Assembly: GCA_015658765.1 (NCBI GenBank)
Contig: DQOE01000121.1
Location: forward strand, 1-7,170
DNA length: 7,170 bases
Direction: 5' to 3'
Source of the DNA: Verrucomicrobiota bacterium
GTDB lineage: Bacteria > Verrucomicrobiota > Verrucomicrobiia > Limisphaerales > UBA1096
Part shown: in pieces, positions 1-5,714 of the stretch
Numbering within the stretch: position 1 is the first letter of the stretch
Layout: each line of letters begins with the position of its first letter
Position numbers and translations under genes: made by a program
Notes under the pieces: generated by a model
Database searches by the model: none
What the model saw: the letters and a program-made list of their open reading frames with translations, nothing else
What the model was told of the DNA's origin: nothing

Positions 1-72
1 AACCGAGCCAACCGAGCCAACCGAGCCAACCGAGCCAACCGAGCCAACCGAGCCAACCGAGCCAACCGAGCC
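1..72. repeat. Tandem 9-bp repeat, eight perfect copies
   Basis: The unit AACCGAGCC is repeated eight times without a mismatch from the first base of the window, so the array probably extends further upstream. In the chosen coding frame each unit encodes Thr-Glu-Pro. The unit length is a multiple of three, so gain or loss of copies keeps the frame. Perfect nucleotide identity, including third positions, suggests recent expansion by slippage or recombination. Confidence 0.95.
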
Positions 73-172
73 GGAACCAAGCGCCGCCGCCGAGGAACCA
101 CCGGCTGCCGAAGAGAGCCCGGCGCAGGACGACAGCTTCGCTGGGGAAGCTCCCGCCAAGGTGGCCGAGTAG
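2..172 (+). CDS. 3' end of an unidentified gene with a Thr-Glu-Pro repeat tail
   Basis: Only the last 56 codons lie in the window, and the gene is not recognised. The frame ending at the TAG at 170-172 reads eight Thr-Glu-Pro repeats, then a low-complexity acidic tail rich in Ala, Glu and Pro, ending in EAPAKVAE. All three forward frames are open across the 9-bp repeat, so the frame choice is an inference. It rests on the high G/C at third codon positions after the repeat and on the acidic, Pro/Ala-rich composition, which is common in disordered C-terminal tails. The other two frames would give Arg-rich tails and end at 179 or 195. No domain is visible, so no function can be assigned. The gene runs in the same direction as purM, 214 bases downstream, but a hairpin-rich spacer between them argues against a tight operon. 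Confidence 0.6.
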   Translation, partial: TEPTEPTEPTEPTEPTEPTEPTEPEPSAAAEEPPAAEESPAQDDSFAGEAPAKVAE

Positions 173-223
173 CGTTTATTGATCCGGCAACCAAGTAGTG
201 ACCATTACAGAAAACCGTCCGGG

Positions 224-335
224 TTTCACCCTCATCCGGCCTTCGGCCACCTTCTCCCTGAGGGAGAAGGAATCAAGCAGTACGCGCCTGACCAAGCACC
301 CTCTCCCAGCGAGAGAGGGCAGGGAGAGGGAGAAC
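224..335. repeat. Palindromic intergenic element with two related hairpins
   Basis: This stretch lies between the first gene and purM and has no convincing coding content. It contains a small GGCC-TTC-GGCC hairpin (238-248). Next is a perfect 9-bp hairpin with arms CCTTCTCCC (250-258) and GGGAGAAGG (262-270) around a 3-base loop. A second perfect 9-bp pairing joins CCCTCTCCC (299-307) to GGGAGAGGG (322-330). The two arm pairs differ at one position with a compensating change. From memory, CCCTCATCC/CTTCTCCC-type elements recur between genes in many GC-rich bacterial genomes, so a REP- or MITE-like dispersed element is likely, but copy number cannot be judged from one window. It could alternatively act as a terminator for the upstream gene, although no T-tract follows either hairpin. 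Confidence 0.6.
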
Positions 336-386
336 GCCCAACAACTTCAGGAGATGTGGAATTTTATCAAATCGTCGGATTGTTAA

Positions 387-1445
387 ATGGCCAAACGATC
401 CGCATACGCCTCCGCCGGGGTTGACCTCGCGGTCAGCAACCGGCTCAAGGACGACCTCCCCGCATTGCTCGCATCGACCCAGCGCCCCGAGGTGCTCGGG
501 CAAGTCGGCGGCTTCGGCGGGTTGTTCGCGCTCAACACCCGCAAATACAAGACCCCCGTGCTCGTCTCGAGCGTGGACGGCGTCGGCACCAAGCTCAAGG
601 TCGCCTTCGCCACCAAGCGGCATGACACCATCGGGCAGGACCTCGTCAACCACTGCGTCAACGACATCGCCGTCATCGGAGCCGAGCCGCTGTTCTTCCT
701 CGACTACATCGGCACCGGCAAGCTGCGGAAAAAAGCGTTCACCGACATCATCCGCGGCTTCGCCATCGGCTGTCGCGAAAACAACTGCTCCCTCGTCGGC
801 GGCGAGACCGCGCAGATGCCCGGCTTTTATCAGCCCGGCGAATACGACGTCAGCGGCACCATCGTCGGCGTGGTCGAGAAAAGCCGCATTCTCGACGGAC
901 GCAACATCCGTCCCGGCGACAAGCTCATCGGCATCGCCGCCTCCGGCCTGCACACCAACGGCTACTCCCTCGCCCGTAACATCCTGTTCGACAAGATGAA
1001 GCTCAAGCCGTCGAGCCGCCTCCCCGGCCTCGGCATCACGGTGGCCAACGAGCTGCTCAAGGTGCACGTCAGCTACGGGCCGCTCGTGCAGCGTCTGCTC
1101 AAAAAATTCAACAGGGGCACGCGCCGCTCGTGGGCCGTCAAGGGCCTCGTACACATCACCGGCGGCGGGTTTGTGGACAACATCCCGCGCGTGCTGCCGG
1201 ACGACTGCGACGCCGTCGTCATGCGCGGCACATGGGACGTGCTGCCGATTTACGAGCTGCTTCAGGCCAGGGGGAAGGTTTCCGACGCCGAGATGCACCA
1301 GGTGTTCAACATGGGCATCGGCATGGTGGTGATCGTCCGCGAAGAGGAGTCAGCCGGCGTGCTGCGCTCCATCCGCGCGCAGAAGATGAAGGCCTGGGAG
1401 ATCGGCTTCATCGACAGCGGTGAGCGCAAAGTGCAACTCGCCTGA
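387..1445 (+). CDS. purM: Phosphoribosylformylglycinamidine cyclo-ligase (AIR synthase)
   Basis: PurM closes the imidazole ring of formylglycinamidine ribonucleotide with ATP to give aminoimidazole ribonucleotide, the fifth step of purine synthesis, in the cytoplasm. The 352-residue length matches the family. Visible family blocks are SSVDGVGTKLK (residues 61-71), the NHCVNDIAVIGAEP block (88-101), VGGETAQMPGFY (137-148), GDKLIGIAASGLHTNGYSL (177-195), HITGGGFVDNIPRVLP (256-271) and FNMGIGMVVIV (307-317). These cover the nucleotide-binding and dimer-forming N-terminal half and the C-terminal AIRS domain. The ATG at 387 fits the family N-terminus, with AGVD at residues 10-13. No Shine-Dalgarno sits at normal distance; an AGGAG at 349-353 is too far upstream. 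No other purine gene is in the window. A hairpin at 1450-1464 follows the stop, and the next gene converges. Confidence 0.97.
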   Translation: MAKRSAYASAGVDLAVSNRLKDDLPALLASTQRPEVLGQVGGFGGLFALNTRKYKTPVLVSSVDGVGTKLKVAFATKRHDTIGQDLVNHCVNDIAVIGAEPLFFLDYIGTGKLRKKAFTDIIRGFAIGCRENNCSLVGGETAQMPGFYQPGEYDVSGTIVGVVEKSRILDGRNIRPGDKLIGIAASGLHTNGYSLARNILFDKMKLKPSSRLPGLGITVANELLKVHVSYGPLVQRLLKKFNRGTRRSWAVKGLVHITGGGFVDNIPRVLPDDCDAVVMRGTWDVLPIYELLQARGKVSDAEMHQVFNMGIGMVVIVREEESAGVLRSIRAQKMKAWEIGFIDSGERKVQLA

Positions 1446-1449
1446 GCTT

Positions 1450-1464
1450 GGCCAGGCGCTGGCC
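1450..1464. terminator. Possible bidirectional stem-loop between convergent genes
   Basis: GGCCAG (1450-1455) pairs perfectly with CTGGCC (1459-1464) around a 3-base GCG loop. It lies inside the 26-base gap between the stop codons of purM (+) and the propeller gene (-), the place where a shared terminator would be expected. Neither strand has a following T-tract, so it is not a classical intrinsic terminator. The sequence also matches the over-represented GGCCAAGCGC word at 9 of 10 positions (1450-1459). Confidence 0.35.
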
Positions 1465-1471
1465 TCATCCA

Positions 1472-2806
1472 TCATTTCGCCAGTGAGAACGAGGCGATTT
1501 CCTTGTCGTTTCGCACGAGCACGTTCCGGTTGGCAAACGCCGGGTGTGACCACACCACATCCCGGCCGGCGGCGCGTCCCGTCGGCTCGATCAGGTGCGC
1601 CTTGTCCAGTTCCTCGTAACCTTTCGGTGATAACCTGGCGATGAGCAGGTTGCCCAGCTCGTTGAACAGGAAAAACCGGTCCTCATGCTTCACGAGAAAG
1701 GCGTTGGCCCAGCGCGCCTCCACTCCGCCGCGAGTGGCCGTGAGATCCTCCCAGACCCGCTCGCCGGTGGCGGCCCGCAGGCAGCGCAACTGCCCGTAGC
1801 TGCAAACGCCGTAGATGTGGTTGTCCTCAAAAAACGGTGTCGGCATGATGCTGTGCAGCTCTTTCGTGTTTTTTTCGCTGGCGCGCTTGCTCTTCCACGC
1901 CAGCGTGGCTCCTGGTTTGTCCGGGTCGAGATTCATCATCATCGACCCGTTGTAGAACGCCGTGATGAACAACCGGTTGCCAAGCTGGCGCGGCGTGGGG
2001 ATCGACAGGCCGGAACGCACGCGGAACGGCTCCGACCAGTAAACCTCGCCGGTGTCCGGATTGAGCGAGTTGAGTGACTCTGGGTGCCAGATGATCAATT
2101 GCTCCACACCGCCGGCATGGATCAGCGTCGGTGGACAATAGCCCGGCTCCTTGGCGGTGAGGCTTCGCCAGACCTCCTTGCCGCTCAGTTTGTCGTAGCA
2201 AACCACCGTCGAGCCGTCGCCTCGGGCGAGGCAGATCAAGTGCCCGCCGCGCACGAGCGGGTGCGCGGCAAAGCCCCAGACCGGTGTCTTGACACCGTAC
2301 TCCGTCTTGAAATCCTTTTGCCAAAGCACCTTGCCGGAGTCGGCGTTGAGGCAGAGGAGGTTGCCCTCTGCGCCGAGCGTGTAAACGCGGTCGCCATCCA
2401 CCGTCGGCGTTGTCCGCGGCCCGGCCGGGTAACTGACCGTGTAGCCGCAGTCGTACTCGTGCATCCAGAGTTGGCGGCCGGTTTTTTCGTCGAGACAAAT
2501 CACCCGCTCTGAGCCGGGGATGTGCCCCCGGGCGAATTGGTTGTCGGGGTTGGTGGCATCTTTGGCCAGTTGCCGATCGGTCACGTAAACCCTGCCATTG
2601 GCCACAGCCGGCCCGGCGTAGCCGCCGCCGATTGGCACCCGCCAATTCACCTTCGGCCCATCTTCTGGAAACTTTTTGAGAATTCCCGTTTCACGCCATA
2701 CACCGTCGCGCTTGGCCCCGAGCCACTGCGGCCAGTCATCCGCCAACGCCGACAAGCCAAGCGCCTGGCCAAGCGCCAAGCCGAGTAGTAGAAATTTGGA
2801 TTTCAT
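1472..2806 (-). CDS. Secreted PQQ-like beta-propeller repeat protein
   Basis: This 444-residue protein has a signal peptide (MKSK, then a hydrophobic run to about residue 20, with likely cleavage after ALA at residue 22). The mature chain starts DDWPQWLG, a start I associate with planctomycete and verrucomicrobial PQQ-like propellers. At least five blade motifs of the form (I/L/V)xCLDxxTGxxxW are visible near residues 102-118, 150-166, 201-216, 245-261 and 340-355, for example VICLDEKTGRQLW. This points to an eight-bladed quinoprotein-like or BamB-like propeller. Catalytic quinoprotein dehydrogenases are longer, so a structural or binding role is more likely; the ligand and function are unknown. 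The start is secure because the signal peptide begins there and an in-frame TAG lies upstream at 2828-2830. No Shine-Dalgarno is visible. The start codon overlaps the stop of a truncated TIR frame (ATGA), so it may be co-transcribed with that remnant. Confidence 0.88.
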   Translation of the reverse strand: MKSKFLLLGLALGQALGLSALADDWPQWLGAKRDGVWRETGILKKFPEDGPKVNWRVPIGGGYAGPAVANGRVYVTDRQLAKDATNPDNQFARGHIPGSERVICLDEKTGRQLWMHEYDCGYTVSYPAGPRTTPTVDGDRVYTLGAEGNLLCLNADSGKVLWQKDFKTEYGVKTPVWGFAAHPLVRGGHLICLARGDGSTVVCYDKLSGKEVWRSLTAKEPGYCPPTLIHAGGVEQLIIWHPESLNSLNPDTGEVYWSEPFRVRSGLSIPTPRQLGNRLFITAFYNGSMMMNLDPDKPGATLAWKSKRASEKNTKELHSIMPTPFFEDNHIYGVCSYGQLRCLRAATGERVWEDLTATRGGVEARWANAFLVKHEDRFFLFNELGNLLIARLSPKGYEELDKAHLIEPTGRAAGRDVVWSHPAFANRNVLVRNDKEIASFSLAK

Positions 2807-3000
2807 GGTCGAAAAAATGAAAGTGAACTAATCCACATACAACGGGTGGCGGCGACGATTTCCTGGCTCCACATCGTGGCGCCCTCGATGCCCATCTGGT
2901 CGATCCACACCGAGATACCGGCGGCGCGCAGGCGATCGACGAGATCAAGGACGCGGGTGCGATCCTTGGCGGCGTAGCTGATGAAGACTTCGGCGGACAT
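2803..3000 (-). pseudogene. Truncated TIR-domain fragment
   Basis: From the ATG at 3000 the frame reads MSAEVFISYAAKDRTRVL, then a LVDRLRAAGISVWID stretch, then GIEGATMWSQEIVAA, ending after 65 residues. The first 50 or so residues match the start of bacterial TIR domains: the strand/box 1 VFISYAAKD, the first helix, the second strand with VWID, and the GxxW-EI helix. After residue 51 the sequence (TRCMWISSLSFFRP) no longer looks convincing and soon stops. A TIR domain is usually about 130-150 residues, and the catalytic Glu of NAD-cleaving TIR enzymes lies in the missing part. The likeliest reading is the 5' remnant of a TIR-effector gene whose 3' part was lost. Its TGA overlaps the propeller ATG as ATGA. 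A start at 3090 is also open, but its extra 30 residues have no TIR character. Whether any peptide is made is unknown. Confidence 0.7.
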
Positions 3001-3119
3001 GGGCTGCTGAACGGAGGGATTTCTAACTGAAAATTCATCGACAGGGAAGGATTGTTTCGGGGCCACGCCCGGCCAAGCGTGGCGTGACAAATCGGGGCTT
3101 CGCCCGTACCGTCCCGCCC
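3001..3119. promoter_or_regulatory. Divergent intergenic region with stem-loop before mqnD
   Basis: This is the only plausible place for promoters of the leftward TIR/propeller unit and rightward mqnD. An AT-rich island (about 3019-3040) stands out against the GC-rich surroundings, but I see no pair of -35/-10 boxes good enough to call. A stem-loop with 7-bp arms GCCACGC (3062-3068) and GCGTGGC (3077-3083) and an 8-base loop ends one base before the upstream GTG at 3084. Its loop and right arm contain one copy of the GCCAAGCG word (3072-3079). Confidence 0.4.
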
Positions 3120-3971
3120 GTGGAAAAACGAAAACTCACGCTGGGGCACTCGCCCGATCCGGACGACGCGTTCATGTTTTACGGCCTGGCCAAGGGGCTG
3201 ATCGATGACGGCGGCTACGACTTCGAGCATATCCTGCAGGACATTCAAACGCTGAACGAGCGGGCGAGCCGGGGAGAGCTCGACATCTCGGCGATCAGCA
3301 TCCACGCCTACGCTCATGTGTGTGACCAATACGCGCTGCTGCCGAGCGGCGCGAGCATGGGCGACGGCTACGGGCCGATGCTCGTGGCGCGCGAGAAATT
3401 CTCGAGACAGGAAATTACTTCGCTCCGCATCGCGGTGCCGGGCACGATGACGAGCGCGTTTCTCGCGCTGCAACTTTGGCTCGAGCGTCCGGGCGAACGG
3501 ATCGACTACACCGTTGTGCCGTTCGACGAGATTTTCAAAACCGTCAACGAAGGCCGCGCCGACGTGGGGCTGATCATCCACGAGGGTCAGTTGACGTTTG
3601 AAAACGAGGGGCTCGTTTGCTGCGAGGATTTTGGCGTGTGGTGGGGCCGCGAGAACAACGGCCTGCCGCTGCCGCTGGGCGGCAACGTCATCCACAAGCG
3701 CATCCCGCCGGAGGAGCGCAAGGTGATCTCTGGCGTGCTCGAGCGCAGCATCCGATACAGCCTCGAGCACCGCGCCGAGGCGGTGGAGCACTCGCTGCAA
3801 TACGCCCGCGACATGGGCATCGACTTGGCGGACAAGTTCGTCGGCATGTACGTGAACGACTGGACGCTTGACTACGGCGAAGCCGGCCGCGAGTCGATCC
3901 GCCGTTTCCTGCGCCGAGGCCACGAGATGGGCGTCGTGCCCAAGCTGCCGGAGCTGGAGTTTGTGGAGTAG
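3120..3971 (+). CDS. mqnD: 1,4-dihydroxy-6-naphthoate synthase (futalosine pathway)
   Basis: MqnD converts cyclic dehypoxanthine futalosine into 1,4-dihydroxy-6-naphthoate, the naphthoquinone precursor in the futalosine route to menaquinone, in the cytoplasm. The fold is that of periplasmic binding proteins without a signal peptide. Numbering from the GTG at 3120 (283 residues), visible family blocks are [13 protein letters not shown] (11-23), DIQTLNERA (41-49), [16 protein letters not shown] (76-91), [14 protein letters not shown] (104-117), [16 protein letters not shown] (140-155) and the [15 protein letters not shown] block (164-178). His144 in IIHE matches the proposed catalytic His of the Thermus enzyme. 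GTG 3120 places [13 protein letters not shown] at the family N-terminus. An in-frame GTG at 3084 would add 12 residues with no family counterpart, and a stop at 3024 bounds both. Neither start has a Shine-Dalgarno. No other mqn gene lies in the window. Confidence 0.92.
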   Translation: MEKRKLTLGHSPDPDDAFMFYGLAKGLIDDGGYDFEHILQDIQTLNERASRGELDISAISIHAYAHVCDQYALLPSGASMGDGYGPMLVAREKFSRQEITSLRIAVPGTMTSAFLALQLWLERPGERIDYTVVPFDEIFKTVNEGRADVGLIIHEGQLTFENEGLVCCEDFGVWWGRENNGLPLPLGGNVIHKRIPPEERKVISGVLERSIRYSLEHRAEAVEHSLQYARDMGIDLADKFVGMYVNDWTLDYGEAGRESIRRFLRRGHEMGVVPKLPELEFVE

Positions 3972-3980
3972 CATTTGCGC

Positions 3981-4010
3981 TTGGCCAAGAGGGTGCAGCC
4001 TGGCTATATT
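3981..4010 (+). promoter_or_regulatory. Predicted sigma-70-type promoter for the sulfatase gene
   Basis: A -35-like TTGGCC (3981-3986, four of six consensus bases) and a -10-like TATATT (4005-4010, five of six) are separated by 18 bases in the 92-base gap between mqnD and the sulfatase. The -35 lies within the perfect 10-bp palindrome CTTGGCCAAG (3980-3989), which could be a regulator site. Transcription would start near 4017, giving a leader of roughly 47 bases. This supports separate transcription of the sulfatase. Confidence 0.45.
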
Positions 4011-4040
4011 GCCGCCTTTACCGGTACCGGGTTTGGCGGC
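4011..4040. promoter_or_regulatory. Nested palindrome in the sulfatase leader
   Basis: An outer pair GCCGCC (4011-4016) and GGCGGC (4035-4040) encloses the perfect 10-bp palindrome CCGGTACCGG (4021-4030). It directly follows the predicted -10 box and spans the likely transcription start, where an operator or a 5' untranslated hairpin would act. No known regulator can be assigned. Confidence 0.35.
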
Positions 4041-4063
4041 TTGGCTGGGAGATTGATCTTTCC

Positions 4064-5620
4064 ATGAAACACATGATTAAAAAAACCGTGGCGCTGGTGG
4101 CGGTTGGCTTGGTTTGCGGCTTGGCGGCCGCGCCCCAGGCCGAAGCGGCCAAGCGGCCGAATGTCCTCTTCATTTTCACCGACGACCACTCGGCGCGGGC
4201 GATCAGCGCGTATGGCTCGCGCATCAACAGGACGCCGCACATGGATCGTATCGCGCAGGAGGGCATGCGATTCCGCAAGTGTTACGTCACCAACTCGATC
4301 TGCGGGCCAAGCCGCGCGGTGATCCTCACCGGCAAGTACAGTCACTTGAACGGGTTTTTGATGAACGGTCGCACGCCGTTCGACGGCTCGCAGCAGACGT
4401 TCCCGAAGCTGCTGCGCAAGGTGGGCTATGAGACGGCGATGATCGGCAAGTGGCACCTCAAGAGCGTGCCGACCGGCTTCGATTATTTCGACGTCCTGAT
4501 TGGGCAGGGGCCGTATTACAATCCGCCAATGCGCACGACGAACGACGCGGGCGAAGTGGTCGTCGAGAAAAACACCGGCTATACGACGGACATCGTCACT
4601 GACAAGGCGCTCGCGTGGCTGAAGAACGATCGCGCTGCCGACAAGCCGTTCATGCTGATGCTCCAGCACAAGGCACCGCACCGCAATTGGCAGCCCGGCC
4701 CGGCGCATCTTCACACGTTCGACGACGTGGAAATCCCCGAGCCGGAGACACTGTGGGACGACTACTCCGGCCGCACTTCAGCCGCCAGTAACCAGGCGAT
4801 GACTGTCGCGCGGCATCTTTCTGAAAACGATCTCAAGCTCAACGCCGGCCCGAACAACCTGACACCGGAACAAAAGAAAGTTTGGGACGCCGCCTACGGC
4901 CCGAAGAACGAGGCATTCCGCAAGGCCAACCTGGAGGGCAAGGCGAGGACCAAGTGGATGTATCAGCGTTACATCAAGGATTACTTGCGCTGTGTGCAGT
5001 CGGTGGACGACAACATCGGCCGCGTGCTCAAGTACCTCGACGACACCGGCCTCGCCGAAAACACGGTTGTCATCTACTCGTCCGATCAGGGCTGGTACCT
5101 CGGCGAGCACGGCTGGTACGACAAGCGCTGGATGTACGAGGAGTCGCTCGTGATGCCGTTCATGGTGCGCTGGCCGGGCGTGATCGAGGCCGGCAGCATC
5201 AACAATGACATCGTGTCGAACCTCGATTTCGCCGAGACGTTCCTCGAGATCGCAGGTGCGGACATCCCGGGGGACATGCAGGGCCGAAGCCTCGTGCCGC
5301 TGTTCAAGGGCGAGACACCCGCTGACTGGCGAAAGGCGTTCTACTACCATTACTACGAGTTTCCCGGTGCGCACAGCGTGGCCCGTCATTACGGCGTGAC
5401 CGATGGCAACTACAAGCTGATTAACTTTTACGAAAACAATCAGTGGGAGCTGTTCGACCTCACCGCCGACCCGAACGAGTTGCAAAGCCTCCACGGCCGC
5501 GCGGAATACGCCGGGGTTCAAACGCGACTCGAGAACGAGTTGCAGCGACTCCGCGGTCAGTATAGGTTGCCCGCCGAGGATCCGCCATCAACGCGGCCTC
5601 GGCAAAGACGGAGGAAGTAG
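4064..5620 (+). CDS. Secreted type I sulfatase, N-acetylglucosamine-6-sulfatase-like
   Basis: This 518-residue exported enzyme hydrolyses a sulfate ester, probably on a sulfated glycan. A signal peptide covers about residues 1-29 (MKHMIKK, hydrophobic core, AEAA). The active-site motif CGPSR (80-84) carries Cys80, the residue converted to formylglycine. Other visible active-site positions are Asp40-Asp41 in TDDH, GKWH (128-131), QHKAPH (201-206) and [10 protein letters not shown] (341-350) with Asp341/Gln342, plus Lys354. The [22 protein letters not shown] and WDDYSGR blocks and the C-terminal [12 protein letters not shown] resemble the S1 N-acetylglucosamine-6-sulfatase/mucin-desulfating group. 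Substrate assignment is an inference from memory. GGGAG (4047-4051) lies 12 bases before the ATG; an in-frame ATG at 4073 is an alternative. No maturase gene is nearby. The C-terminus ends in an unusual basic run, RPRQRRRK. Confidence 0.93.
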   Translation: MKHMIKKTVALVAVGLVCGLAAAPQAEAAKRPNVLFIFTDDHSARAISAYGSRINRTPHMDRIAQEGMRFRKCYVTNSICGPSRAVILTGKYSHLNGFLMNGRTPFDGSQQTFPKLLRKVGYETAMIGKWHLKSVPTGFDYFDVLIGQGPYYNPPMRTTNDAGEVVVEKNTGYTTDIVTDKALAWLKNDRAADKPFMLMLQHKAPHRNWQPGPAHLHTFDDVEIPEPETLWDDYSGRTSAASNQAMTVARHLSENDLKLNAGPNNLTPEQKKVWDAAYGPKNEAFRKANLEGKARTKWMYQRYIKDYLRCVQSVDDNIGRVLKYLDDTGLAENTVVIYSSDQGWYLGEHGWYDKRWMYEESLVMPFMVRWPGVIEAGSINNDIVSNLDFAETFLEIAGADIPGDMQGRSLVPLFKGETPADWRKAFYYHYYEFPGAHSVARHYGVTDGNYKLINFYENNQWELFDLTADPNELQSLHGRAEYAGVQTRLENELQRLRGQYRLPAEDPPSTRPRQRRRK

Positions 5621-5652
5621 ATTTCGTAGCAACCCGTCGACCCAAACAACAG

Positions 5653-5676
5653 AAGCCGGCCGCTTGGCCGGCTTTT
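5653..5676 (+). terminator. Rho-independent terminator after the sulfatase gene
   Basis: AAGCCGGCC (5653-5661) pairs perfectly with GGCCGGCTT (5666-5674) around the tetraloop GCTT, and the T-run is extended by a later TTTT. It is 32 bases past the sulfatase stop codon. On the opposite strand it lies about 40 bases past the sppA stop and is followed by a weaker T-rich stretch (TTCTGTTGTTT), so it may serve both convergent genes. The loop and right arm contain a copy of the over-represented word (CGCTTGGC, 5661-5668). Confidence 0.9.
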
Positions 5677-5714
5677 GTTACTTTTGGGGTAGCACTGGGC
5701 AAGCGTTCCGTCGC

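Noticed and set aside
1..72. CRISPR-like repeats
   Set aside because: The 9-bp units are directly adjacent with no spacers and are in frame with a coding tail.
179..424. Short plus-strand open frames before purM
   Set aside because: They run through the palindromic element, start without any ribosome site, and end inside or just before purM. The translations have no family resemblance.
273..1298. Long open frame of 341 codons on the minus strand
   Set aside because: It lies antisense to purM, whose sense translation matches the family throughout. The antisense product is low in information (rich in Ala, Val, Asp, Glu, His), as expected for the complement of a GC-rich gene.
1472..2806. PQQ-dependent dehydrogenase or BamB assignment for the propeller
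   Set aside because: It is too short for a catalytic quinoprotein dehydrogenase. BamB is a lipoprotein of about 390 residues with a lipobox, and none is visible after this signal peptide, so only the fold-level name is kept.
2736..3974. Open frame of 412 codons on the minus strand
   Set aside because: It covers mqnD in antisense and then runs out of frame into the propeller start. It has no recognisable domain and conflicts with three better-supported features.
4004..4714. Minus-strand open frame of 236 codons, and a similar one at 4778-5521
   Set aside because: Both are complements of the sulfatase gene with Arg/Val/His-rich, domain-free translations; the sense strand has a full set of sulfatase motifs.
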